NCBI RefSeq assembly: GCF_007896435.1 | Contig: NZ_VCBL01000001.1 | Location: forward strand, 1,145,345 to 1,209,344 | Reading direction: 5' to 3' | Origin: Rummeliibacillus suwonensis | GTDB lineage: Bacteria > Bacillota > Bacilli > Bacillales_A > Planococcaceae | Length of the DNA stretch: 64,000 nt | Shown: positions 54,704 to 62,774 of the stretch, in pieces | Position numbering within the stretch: the first letter of the stretch is position 1 | How the letters are laid out: each line of letters opens with the position of its first letter | The notes under the pieces: model-generated | The model's input: the letters and a program-made list of their open reading frames with translations, nothing else | Told to the model about the DNA's origin: nothing | The model's database searches: none | Translations under genes and position numbers: made by a program

Positions 54704-55796
54704 ACATATATCTGTCGATTTAAAGGTAGACAATCGGAAACCAAGAATGGTTCCTTATAAATTTGAATATAACCCTCATAAAAAAGGTGGATGGTGGGTG
54801 CCTTTACTATCAATTTTCGTTGCACTGATCATTTGTGCCGTATTTATCTTATTGAATGGTATGAATCCAATTACTATATATACTAAGATGTTCCAAGGTG
54901 CTTTTGGATCCAGTTTTGGTATAAGTGAAACAATTGTTAAAGCTATTCCATTGCTTTTATGTGGACTCGGTGTAGCGATTGCATATCGAATCGCTATTTG
55001 GAATATTGGAGCAGAAGGACAATTTTTACTTGGAGCAATTGGTGCAACAGCAGTTACGATTTTTTTACCCGATTTACCAGGAGCACTATATATTCCTTTA
55101 ATGCTGATTATGGGTATTGCAGCTGGAGCAATTTGGGGATTATTTACGGCACTTCCTAGAACTTATTTTCAAGTAAATGAGCTAATTACATCACTTATGC
55201 TGAACTACGTAGCGTTATTATTACTAAATTATTTAGTATATGAAGCCTGGAGAGATCCAGCAGGATTTAACTTTCCTGGTACTCCAGAATTTACACCTTA
55301 TCAAATGCTCGCAAATATTGGAGGTACAAGATTGCATATTGGACTTGTTTTTGCATTATTTGCAGTTGCCGTACTTGCATTTATGTTAACGAAAACTCGT
55401 TGGGGTTATGAATTAAAATTACTAGGGGCTAATTCGATTGCTGCAAAAAATGCAGGGATAAAAATGAATAAACATATTTTAATCGTTATGATGATCAGTG
55501 GAGGGTTAGCGGGCTTTGCTGGTGCTATTGAGGTTTCCGGTGTAGCTGGAAGATTGATGTATGGTATCTCGCCTGGTTACGGTTATACAGCCATTATTGT
55601 CGCTTGGTTAGCAAAATTAAATCCTTGGGCAATGATCATGACTTCCTTATTTATTGGTGGCTTAATTGTTGGTGGATATAGTGTTCAATCAATGGGCTTA
55701 CCTCTATCCTTTTCAAGTATGTTGCAAGGTGCAATTCTATTTTGTCTGATCAGTGGAGAGATGATTAGTGGATATCGATTAAAGAAAATAAATTAA
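54681..55796 (+). CDS. Nucleoside/purine ABC importer permease 1 (NupP-like)
   Basis: A 371-residue membrane protein of the branched-chain amino acid/nucleoside permease family, with a 50-residue cytoplasmic start, then eight to ten hydrophobic segments. RIAIWNIGAEGQFLLGAIGA is the family signature. GYELKLLGANSIAAKNAGI is the loop that contacts the ATPase. It overlaps the ATPase gene by 23 bases, so translation is coupled. Confidence 0.9.
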   Translation: MSQKSSYEHISVDLKVDNRKPRMVPYKFEYNPHKKGGWWVPLLSIFVALIICAVFILLNGMNPITIYTKMFQGAFGSSFGISETIVKAIPLLLCGLGVAIAYRIAIWNIGAEGQFLLGAIGATAVTIFLPDLPGALYIPLMLIMGIAAGAIWGLFTALPRTYFQVNELITSLMLNYVALLLLNYLVYEAWRDPAGFNFPGTPEFTPYQMLANIGGTRLHIGLVFALFAVAVLAFMLTKTRWGYELKLLGANSIAAKNAGIKMNKHILIVMMISGGLAGFAGAIEVSGVAGRLMYGISPGYGYTAIIVAWLAKLNPWAMIMTSLFIGGLIVGGYSVQSMGLPLSFSSMLQGAILFCLISGEMISGYRLKKIN

Positions 55797-55835
55797 ATTT
55801 TAAATTATTTGAATTTTAAGAAAGGATGAGAGCTC

Positions 55836-56762
55836 ATGGATATGGTTCAATTAATCCTAGCTGCTGCCATTTCCGGAGGCACATCACTGCTTTTTGCTGT
55901 TTTGGGTGGAATATTAAATGAAAAAGCGGGTGTGATCAATTTAGGAACGGAAGGGATCATGTTAATTGGAGCAGTTATATCGGCAATTTTTTACCTTCAA
56001 ACAGAGAATCTATTTGTTACATTTTTAGTAATGCTAGTCGCTTCTGGACTTTTAGGGTTATTACATGCCTTTCTTTGTATTACAATCCGTGCGAACCAAA
56101 TTGTTAGTGGTTTAGCAGTCACTTTATTTGGTACAGGCTTAAGTGCATATTTGGGAAAATCGGTAGCAGGTGTACCGATCCCTGTATCTATTCCTAAGAT
56201 TGAACTTAGTTTGCTAGACTCAATACCATTTTTAAGCATTTTTTCAGAATTAGATATTTTTATTTGGATGAGCATTGCACTATCAATCATTCTTTACCTG
56301 TATATGTACAAAACTTCCTGGGGACTTCACTTAAAAGCAGTCGGTGATAATCCTTCAACATCAGATGCAATGGGAATTTCCGTTACAGCTTTTAGATATT
56401 TTCATGTAGTAGTGGGCGCCATGTTAATGGGAGTTGCCGGTTTTTATCTCATTATGGTGTACTCGCCAAACTGGATTGAAGGAATGACTTCAGGTAGAGG
56501 ATGGATTGCGATAGCTTTAATCATTTTTGCAAGATGGAATCCAATTTATGCTCTTTTTGGTGCCTATTTCTTCGGGGGATTAGATTCTCTTGGCTTCAGG
56601 ATGCAAATCTATAACTTTGACATTCCTTCTTACTTTCTAAAAATGATTCCGTATTTAGCCACAATTCTAGTATTAATGTTCTCCGGATGGAAGAATCGCC
56701 ATAAACCATCAATTGAACCAAAATCATTAGGAAATCCATATTTCCGTGAACAAAGATTTTAA
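55836..56762 (+). CDS. Nucleoside/purine ABC importer permease 2 (NupQ-like)
   Basis: A 308-residue permease, shorter partner of the previous one. It has LNEKAGVINLGTEGIMLIGA, the same family signature, and LHLKAVGDNPSTSDAMGI as its ATPase-docking loop. About eight hydrophobic segments are visible. AAGGATGAG precedes the ATG. Together with permease 1 it forms the membrane channel. The substrate-binding gene lies 120 bp downstream, a gap with only a weak internal promoter possibility. Confidence 0.9.
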   Translation: MDMVQLILAAAISGGTSLLFAVLGGILNEKAGVINLGTEGIMLIGAVISAIFYLQTENLFVTFLVMLVASGLLGLLHAFLCITIRANQIVSGLAVTLFGTGLSAYLGKSVAGVPIPVSIPKIELSLLDSIPFLSIFSELDIFIWMSIALSIILYLYMYKTSWGLHLKAVGDNPSTSDAMGISVTAFRYFHVVVGAMLMGVAGFYLIMVYSPNWIEGMTSGRGWIAIALIIFARWNPIYALFGAYFFGGLDSLGFRMQIYNFDIPSYFLKMIPYLATILVLMFSGWKNRHKPSIEPKSLGNPYFREQRF

Positions 56763-56882
56763 AAATGTCTATTGAGCAATGAAATAGTGGAATCCTTTTT
56801 TCTTAAATTAAAGGAGGGTGATGAGCTGATCAAGTTATGTCATGACTTAAAAATCTAAAAGTTCAATGAGGAGGAAGAGGGA

Positions 56883-58001
56883 ATGAAGAAATTACTAATA
56901 ACAGTGTTATGCATGGCACTTATTTTTGTGCTAGGAGCTTGTTCACAGGCGACAGAAAAAGAAACGACAAAATCAGAGGGTAATAAAGGAAGCGAAACAA
57001 CAGAAAAAAAAGTACCAAGAGTTGCATTTGTTTATATTGGAGTGCCAACTGATGGCGGTTGGACAAAGACTCATGATGAAGGTAGAGAATTAGTTGATAA
57101 AACATTCGGTATTAAATCGACAACTGTAGAAAGTGTTCCAGAAGGTCCAGATGCTGAACGTGTTATTGAAGAACTTGCACAGGACCATGATATCATTTTT
57201 ACTACAAGCTTTGGTTATATGGATCCAACTATTAGCGTTGCTAAAAAACATCCAGATGTTTTATTCATGCATGCTACAGGATACAAGACAGCAGAAAATG
57301 TTGGTACATATCAAACAAAAGGATATGAATCAGGTTATTTATCTGGATTAGCTGCTGGGGCAATAACAAAAAATAAGAAAATCGGTTATGTTGGTGCATT
57401 CCCAATTCCTGAAGTAATTTATACGATTAATGCATTTACTTTAGCCGCTCAAAGTGTGAACCCTGATACTAAAGTAAATGTTGTTTGGAGTAATACTTGG
57501 TTTGATCCAACAGCTGAGCGGCAGGCTGCGATTAGTTTACTCGATAAGGGTGTTGATGTATTAGCGAACTATCAAGATTCTCCTGCTGGCATCCAAGCAG
57601 CTGCTAAACGAGGCGTTTGGGGCATGGGGAATGATGCGGATATGAGTGAATATGCACCTGAAACGTATATTACCAACCCGGTCATTCATTGGGGACCATA
57701 CTATGTAGAAGTAGTTCAAAGTTGGATTGATGGTACATGGAAATCTGAATCTTACCTAGGTGGCATTAAAGAAGGAATGGCTGATATTGCGCCATTCGGT
57801 AAAAATGTACCGAAAAAGGTTCAAGATCTAGTTAACGAGAAAAAGCAAGAAATGGCTGATGGTAAATTTGAAGTATTCAAAGGCCCTATTTACGACAACA
57901 AGGGTAAATTGCGTGTAGCTGAAGGAGAAACAATGTCAGTTGAAGACATTTTAGCAATGGATTGGTTAGTGAAAGGAGTGAATGGTACGATTCCTAAATA
58001 A
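56883..58001 (+). CDS. BMP-family substrate-binding lipoprotein (NupN-like)
   Basis: A 372-residue binding protein of the basic membrane protein (BmpA/PnrA) family. The signal ends in the lipobox LGAC with Cys20, followed by a lysine- and glutamate-rich linker. VAFVYIGVPTDGGWTKTHDEGR is the hallmark nucleoside-site sequence, and later GYVGAFPIPEVIY and NYQDSPAGIQAA fit the family. It should bind purine nucleosides or bases outside the membrane. GAGGAGGAAG precedes the ATG. Unlike B. subtilis nupN it stands last, not first, in the transporter set. Confidence 0.92.
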   Translation: MKKLLITVLCMALIFVLGACSQATEKETTKSEGNKGSETTEKKVPRVAFVYIGVPTDGGWTKTHDEGRELVDKTFGIKSTTVESVPEGPDAERVIEELAQDHDIIFTTSFGYMDPTISVAKKHPDVLFMHATGYKTAENVGTYQTKGYESGYLSGLAAGAITKNKKIGYVGAFPIPEVIYTINAFTLAAQSVNPDTKVNVVWSNTWFDPTAERQAAISLLDKGVDVLANYQDSPAGIQAAAKRGVWGMGNDADMSEYAPETYITNPVIHWGPYYVEVVQSWIDGTWKSESYLGGIKEGMADIAPFGKNVPKKVQDLVNEKKQEMADGKFEVFKGPIYDNKGKLRVAEGETMSVEDILAMDWLVKGVNGTIPK

Positions 58002-58026
58002 TCTATTCAATTAAATAAAGCTTTGA

Positions 58027-58067
58027 AAACTACTCTATCTTTTTCGGGATTAGGGTAGTTTTTTTAT
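58027..58067 (+). terminator. Terminator of the xanthine dehydrogenase-importer operon
   Basis: AACTACTCTA pairs with TAGGGTAGTT through one G-U pair, followed by seven T residues. Confidence 0.8.
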
Positions 58068-58405
58068 CATATATCTTTTTAAAATGGAGTGAATATTTAA
58101 TAAAAAAAGTAAAATATTTAAATTTTATCCTTGCCTGCCTCTTCCTTATAAATAGACCCAATAGAAAACTGGAAAATGGGAAGGTAAATCATCATAAGAT
58201 GCAGAGATTCAAATGTGCATCACATATTGGAAGAAAATTAATTTGTACCAATTAAGCGAAGTGTACTCATTTGGTGAGATAAACGTTTGAAAGTGAATAT
58301 TTGAACAAAATGTTCAAAAAATTACTTTTAAATAATTTGTATAGCGTTACTCGTACATATTATTTTGAAAACTACCTATACTTACATTGTAAAGGAGGGA
58401 TTTAT
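58068..58405. other. Gap before the DUF3243 gene
   Basis: About 340 AT-rich bases. The only structure I see is the dyad at 58300-58318, about 100 bp before the next start. I see no small gene here. Confidence 0.5.
58300..58318. promoter_or_regulatory. Perfect dyad, candidate operator
   Basis: TTTGAACA-AAA-TGTTCAAA is an exact 8-bp inverted repeat. The half-sites recall a LexA box, but the spacing is five rather than four bases between GAAC and GTTC, so LexA is unlikely. Confidence 0.5.
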
Positions 58406-58663
58406 ATGCCAATATTAGACAACTGGCAACAATGGACATCATTTTTAGGTCAAAATGTAGATAAAGCTGAAGAATCTGGGATGCCTAATCATGTAATCCA
58501 ACAAGCAGCGGTACAAATCGGAGAGTACTTAGCTAATAATGTTGATCCAAAAAATGAACAACAACGTGTACTGTCTGATTTGTGGGGAGTCGCTTCAGAA
58601 AGCGAAAAGGAATCCTTAGCAAATTGTGTTATTAAGTTAGTACAAAATAGTAAATTGCAATAA
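58406..58663 (+). CDS. DUF3243 protein (YmfJ-like)
   Basis: An 85-residue cytoplasmic protein of the DUF3243 family. It begins PILDNWQQWTSFLG and contains the conserved QIGEYLANNVDPKNEQQRVLSDLW, with a helical tail. ATG 58406 is set by AAAGGAGGG; a frame opening 35 codons earlier lacks a site. B. subtilis YmfJ has the same length. No function is established. It is a single gene between two operons and ends in a hairpin. Confidence 0.88.
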   Translation: MPILDNWQQWTSFLGQNVDKAEESGMPNHVIQQAAVQIGEYLANNVDPKNEQQRVLSDLWGVASESEKESLANCVIKLVQNSKLQ

Positions 58664-58673
58664 AAAAGTAAAC

Positions 58674-58720
58674 AAAGCCTCGGATCGGTCCTCAGAAGAT
58701 GAACGGTCTGAGGCTTTTCA
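58674..58720 (+). terminator. Terminator of the DUF3243 gene
   Basis: AAAGCCTCGGA and TCTGAGGCTTT form an 11-bp stem with a single G-U pair, and a short T4 run. Confidence 0.75.
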
Positions 58721-58771
58721 TATAATGTTTATATAGGATTTCAATTATCTGTTTTTCATTTCTATTCGCAA

Positions 58772-58945
58772 AAATAAATAGGCAGTAAGCTCTCACATCA
58801 GGCTTCCAGTAGTAAGCAAGAAAATAAGCGTGGGAACGACTCCCAGGCAAAGCCACACAGTATGAAGAAAATTCATATGACCTACTTATTAAATAGCCAT
58901 GAAGCAAATTCCACTGTGACAGGCTTCACTTTTGTTGTTCTTCAT
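58772..58945. repeat. Dispersed structured repeat, divergent copy at 58.8 kb
   Basis: AATAGGCAGTAAGCTCTCAC followed by an A-rich loop, GTGGGAACGACTCCCAGG, and a second module with TTCCACTGTGACAGGCTTCACTT. Same plan as the clear copies at 33.9 and 59.6 kb. Confidence 0.55.
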
Positions 58946-58963
58946 TTATAAGTTGAGTTTGAG

Positions 58964-59503
58964 CTATTCACGTCTCCACTCATCAGCTAGTATGCTATAA
59001 ACAACATGATCTACAAAATGATCATAAAGCCATTCATTACTACGTAGTATGCCTTCTTCTGTGTATCCTAAACGTTGTGGGATACTTCTACTTTTTTGAT
59101 TGCCTACAGCAGCTCGAATTTCAACTTTATTCATATGTAATTCAACGAAAGCGTAATCAGTCAATGCTTTAGCTGCCTGAGTCATGATGCCATTTCCTTG
59201 ATAGGCACTACTTAACCAGTAACCAATATAAGTGATTCGATTATTTCGGTCAATTTCATTAAATCCAGAAATTCCAACTATTTTGCCCTTCCAAATAATC
59301 ACAAAATTCAACAGTGTACCAGCCTTTTCACCCTTTTGACTAGATATAATATAGTTTTTTGAATCTTCCACTGTTTTTGTAGTATCTACCCACGGTAACC
59401 ATTCCCTTAAATATAGCCGGTCTTTGTCTGTTAAAGTAAATAGAATATTTGCGTCTTCTATCGTAACAGGTCGTAACAAAAGTTCATCGGAAATTTTTAT
59501 CAT
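58964..59503 (-). CDS. GNAT acetyltransferase, RimL/YdaF-like
   Basis: A 179-residue N-acetyltransferase. The order is a LLLRPVTIEDANILFTL beta-alpha start, REWLPWVD, the substrate-loop GISGFNEIDRNNRITYIGYWLS, the acetyl-CoA-binding turn YQGNGIMTQAAKALTDYAF, and RLGYTEEGILR. These fit ribosomal-protein serine/alanine acetyltransferases. A QKSRSIPQRLGY segment differs from the usual N-x-x-S motif (normally NxxSxxxxEKxGF), with Gln-Arg in place of Glu-Lys. Substrate inferred only. AAAGGTGGGG precedes the ATG. Confidence 0.88.
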   Translation of the reverse strand: MIKISDELLLRPVTIEDANILFTLTDKDRLYLREWLPWVDTTKTVEDSKNYIISSQKGEKAGTLLNFVIIWKGKIVGISGFNEIDRNNRITYIGYWLSSAYQGNGIMTQAAKALTDYAFVELHMNKVEIRAAVGNQKSRSIPQRLGYTEEGILRSNEWLYDHFVDHVVYSILADEWRRE

Positions 59504-59587
59504 CTGATCCCCACCTTTGAAGTATTCCTATCATTGTAATACAAAATTCTATTTTTTGACAATACATAATTGGAATTTTTATCCCGC

Positions 59588-59796
59588 TTTAACGGGCAGT
59601 AAGACCCCCATCTCAAGATTTAGAGAGAAACAAGAAAGATAGATGGAGGATCAATTCCCCGTTAAAATCCGATTGATTCGGGTCAACAAGATGTTGTCAC
59701 AAGATGTGGCGCTTTTAACCTGAGTTCCTCTACTTCAGTGGGAAATGAAAAAAACCCCCACTGATGGAAGCTTCACTTTATCCCACATCTAACCAT
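59588..59796. repeat. Dispersed structured repeat, best copy
   Basis: Module 1: TTTAACGGGCAGTAAGACCC, an A-rich loop and GGATCAATTCCCCGTTAAAA, whose ends pair, then TCCGATTGATTC. Module 2: CAGTGGGAAATG with CCCCCACTGATGGAAGCTTCACTTTAT. It occupies the gap between the acetyltransferase and polymerase genes, and a partial second module (CTCACTGTGTGAAGC) follows at 59806. Confidence 0.8.
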
Positions 59797-59877
59797 ATTA
59801 AGACTCTCACTGTGTGAAGCATCATCTTATATTTGTAAATAATGTTGTATCATCTTTGTTTTTGTTATACTAGAGGG

Positions 59878-59891
59878 AGAACGTTTGGTCG
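59878..59891. promoter_or_regulatory. Weak LexA-box-like site before dinB
   Basis: AGAACGTTTGGTCG matches CGAAC-N4-GTTCG with two mismatches. It lies just after a TATACT -10-like box (59866-59871) and 17 bp before the dinB start. A suggestive place, not a strong site. Confidence 0.35.
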
Positions 59892-59907
59892 ATTATGGAG
59901 GAGATAT

Positions 59908-61149
59908 ATGGCTACTCAAGGGAGAATACTATTTCATATTGATATGAACTGCTTTTATGCTTCCGTTGAACAAGCGCATAATTCTGAATTAAAAGGGAAA
60001 GCATTAGCTATTGCGGGCAATCCAAAAGAACGAAGAGGTATTTTAGTGACTTGTTCTTATGAAGCAAGAGCAAAAGGTGTTTATACAACAATGTCTGTTT
60101 GGGAAGCAAAACGTAAATGTCCAGAACTTATCCTAATGGCTCCTAATTTTGAACGATATCGACAAGCATCACAAGCAATGTTTTCTATACTTCAGTCATA
60201 CACACCATTAGTTGAACCGGTGTCCATCGATGAAGGCTATATAGATGTTACGAATATCGTGCATGGACAAAATGCTATGGAGCTTGCTGAATCTATTCAA
60301 ATGCGAATTTTACATGAACTTGATTTACCGTGTTCAATTGGGATTGCACCAAACAAGTTCTTAGCCAAAACGGCTTCGGATATGAAAAAACCAATGGGTA
60401 TTACCGTTCTAAGAAAACGTGATGTTTCCAAAATGTTATGGCATTTGCCTGTTATTGAGATGCATGGAGTAGGAGAAAGTACAGCTCAAAAGCTGAAGGG
60501 ATTAGGAATTCTCACAATAGGAGATCTTGCTAATATAGAGGATTATGTGATGAAATCGAACTTTGGAAAAAACGGACTCCGACTGAAAAATCGTGCCAAC
60601 GGGGTTGATCAGCGAGAGGTAGATCCAAACTCTATTTATGATACAAAATCAATTGGTAATTCGATGACCTTTCCAACTGACTTGGTCGAACTATCAGAGC
60701 TTATTGTAGCTATAAAGAAATTGTGTGGAAAAGTAGCAAAACGATTGGATGCCAAAAATTTAGTAGGATATACGGTTTCAGTGATGATTCGTGATACAGA
60801 TTGGCAGAATAGCAGTCGTAGCAAAACAGTATCCAACGCTATTTATAAACAAACAGATATCGAATCTATTGCTATTGCGCTAACGAAAAAACATTGGAAT
60901 GGTTCACCCGTTCGGCTACTAGGTGTAACTGTTAGTAATGTTATGGATAAAAAAGAAACGGTCGAACAGCTTTCTATATTCACGTTTGAAAAATATGTAA
61001 AGGAAGAACCCATATTGAAAATTGTGGAGGAATTACAGCATAAATATGGAAAAGATATTATTACCAAAGGCATTAAAAATGTGAAAAAAACAACTTATGA
61101 TTCTCAAACAAGTTTTAGCAAAGACTTTTTAGATGATCATAAACGGTAG
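59908..61149 (+). CDS. dinB: DNA polymerase IV (PolYA, DinB-type)
   Basis: A 413-residue Y-family translesion polymerase. Catalytic residues are visible: Asp12 in HIDMNCFYASVE and Asp108/Glu109 in SIDEGYID. The finger motif SYEARAKGV, a helix-hairpin-helix (GVGESTAQKLKGLGI) and the C-terminal beta-clamp motif QLSIF follow. ATG 59908 after GGAGGAG gives the usual start; frames opening 22 codons earlier lack support. It is 11 bases from rnz, the order of B. subtilis yqjH-yqjK. Confidence 0.95.
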   Translation: MATQGRILFHIDMNCFYASVEQAHNSELKGKALAIAGNPKERRGILVTCSYEARAKGVYTTMSVWEAKRKCPELILMAPNFERYRQASQAMFSILQSYTPLVEPVSIDEGYIDVTNIVHGQNAMELAESIQMRILHELDLPCSIGIAPNKFLAKTASDMKKPMGITVLRKRDVSKMLWHLPVIEMHGVGESTAQKLKGLGILTIGDLANIEDYVMKSNFGKNGLRLKNRANGVDQREVDPNSIYDTKSIGNSMTFPTDLVELSELIVAIKKLCGKVAKRLDAKNLVGYTVSVMIRDTDWQNSSRSKTVSNAIYKQTDIESIAIALTKKHWNGSPVRLLGVTVSNVMDKKETVEQLSIFTFEKYVKEEPILKIVEELQHKYGKDIITKGIKNVKKTTYDSQTSFSKDFLDDHKR

Positions 61150-61160
61150 GAGGAAAATCA

Positions 61161-62105
61161 TTGCATATTCAATTTTTAGGTACAGGTGCAGGAATGCCTT
61201 CTAAATCACGCAATGTAAGTTCTTTAGCTTTAAAATTATTAGAGGAAAGAGGGACCATCTGGTTATTTGATTGTGGAGAAGCGACTCAACATCAAATATT
61301 ACATACAACGATCAAACCCCGTAAGATAGAAAAAGTGTTTATCACTCATTTACATGGTGATCACATTTATGGATTACCTGGCTTGCTGGGATCACGTTCA
61401 TTTTTAGGAGGAGATCAGCCATTAACCCTTTATGGACCTAAAGGATTAAAAGAGTGGGTTCAACTGACATTCCAAACATCTCAAACACATTTAAATTATA
61501 CGATTGAGTTTGTAGAAGTGGAAGAAGGGGTAGTTTTTGAAGACGAAGATTTTATCGTGACTGCCATGCCATTACAACACGTTATACCATGCTTTGGCTA
61601 TCGAGTCGTGCAAAAGCCGTTGCAAGGTGCATTGCAATTTGAAAAGGCACAAGCTCTAGGGGTTCCCAAGGGTCCTTTGTTAGGACAACTCAAAAATGGC
61701 TATGATATTAGGTTAGAAGATGGGACGATGATTCGAAGCAAAGATGTCACAAATCCTCCTCAAAAAGGATTTACAGTCGCGATCTTAGGTGATACGCGTT
61801 ACTGTGAAAATGCGGTTAAACTTAGTCAAGATGCAGATATCATTATCCATGAAGCGACTTTTGATCATTCTACTAGGGAATTGGCTTCCAATTATGGTCA
61901 TTCGACGAATATGGATGCAGCAAATATTGCGCTTAAAGCAGGTGTCCAAAATTTATTGTTAAATCACTTAAGTGCCCGTTTTTTTCCACAAGACATTGAA
62001 AGAATGCTAAAAGAAGTGAAAAGTGTAATCCCCCATTCATTTATTGCAAACGATTTGGAAGAGTTTTGTTGGTCGCATGGGAATTTAGAAATCGCAAAAA
62101 AATAG
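61161..62105 (+). CDS. rnz: Ribonuclease Z
   Basis: A 314-residue metallo-beta-lactamase-fold endonuclease that trims the 3' end of tRNA precursors lacking CCA. It has the GTGAGMPSKSRNVSS start, the zinc motif HLHGDH (His63, His65, Asp67, His68), a flexible arm with GPKGLKEWV, PLQHVIPCFGYR, LGDTRYCE and a final HLSARF histidine. TTG 61161 follows AGGAGG. Length is close to B. subtilis Rnz. It probably shares a transcript with dinB. Confidence 0.96.
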   Translation: MHIQFLGTGAGMPSKSRNVSSLALKLLEERGTIWLFDCGEATQHQILHTTIKPRKIEKVFITHLHGDHIYGLPGLLGSRSFLGGDQPLTLYGPKGLKEWVQLTFQTSQTHLNYTIEFVEVEEGVVFEDEDFIVTAMPLQHVIPCFGYRVVQKPLQGALQFEKAQALGVPKGPLLGQLKNGYDIRLEDGTMIRSKDVTNPPQKGFTVAILGDTRYCENAVKLSQDADIIIHEATFDHSTRELASNYGHSTNMDAANIALKAGVQNLLLNHLSARFFPQDIERMLKEVKSVIPHSFIANDLEEFCWSHGNLEIAKK

Positions 62106-62622
62106 AAAAATGTGTAAAAAATCTCTATCAAAAATTATTTGCTCTTTGTTCTTTTTGAAAATTTCAGACTGCTAACAAGCGTTATACAGACAAAGTGGAA
62201 AAAGGAAAACGCAAGTTATCAGTCTGAAAATAAATAGGAGGCTTCAACCTCAAGCTACTAACTGCTTTGATGGCACCGAGGATCATCGCTGTTATAGCTT
62301 GGATTGTATTATACGCTTGTAAGTAATCGAAAGTTTGTGCAAATGCCTTAGTTTTTATTAAATAAAATCAGGTGTGTTCACAGACTTGGCCTCAACTCCA
62401 GAGTCACTATGTTCCTGTAATGCTTTTTCGTAGGACTTTAAATAAATCCCCCTGAACTAATAATCATGAAAGAAATGTGTATACATTTTCGAGGAGTCAC
62501 CGTCCTCCATTCACTCCAAAACTATCAAAATTAGTCAGCGTTAACTATTCGTTCTCAAGAAGAGAAGATTTTATGAAATTGATTCATTTATATATCATTT
62601 TCCTTTGAATCCACTGAAATTT
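62106..62622. other. Gene-free stretch after rnz
   Basis: It holds an imperfect 20-bp hairpin (TTTCAGACTG...AAGCGTT at 62162-62182 with AACGCAAG...CAGTCTGAAA at 62208-62227), probably ending the rnz transcript. A possible decayed piece of the GC-rich repeat (CATTTTCGAGGAGTC near 62482) and a short open minus-strand scrap also occur. No intact gene is seen. Confidence 0.4.
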
Positions 62623-62684
62623 ATGTTATAGAAACTAACATAAAAAGTTAATAATTCGAACGTGATTTAGCTAAATTATCTAAA
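62623..62684 (+). promoter_or_regulatory. Control region of the allantoate amidohydrolase gene
   Basis: The dyad ATGTTA-N7-TAACAT (62623-62641) is followed by TTTAGCTAAATTATCTAAA (62666-62684), the same two elements in the same order as upstream of pucR and similar to those before pucC. Confidence 0.6.
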
Positions 62685-62774
62685 AAAAGGTATTACTTTC
62701 TACAAAAGCTCTAATGAACTCCGTCTGTTCTTTTTTTAAAATATAGATACAGCAAACAGAAGGGCGGGACATCA

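Noticed and set aside
58300-58318. LexA box before the DUF3243 gene
   Set aside because: GAAC and GTTC are five bases apart, whereas the Bacillus LexA site needs four.
62162-62366. Minus-strand open frame after rnz
   Set aside because: It overlaps the rnz hairpin, has no ribosome-binding site or start, and matches no family I know.
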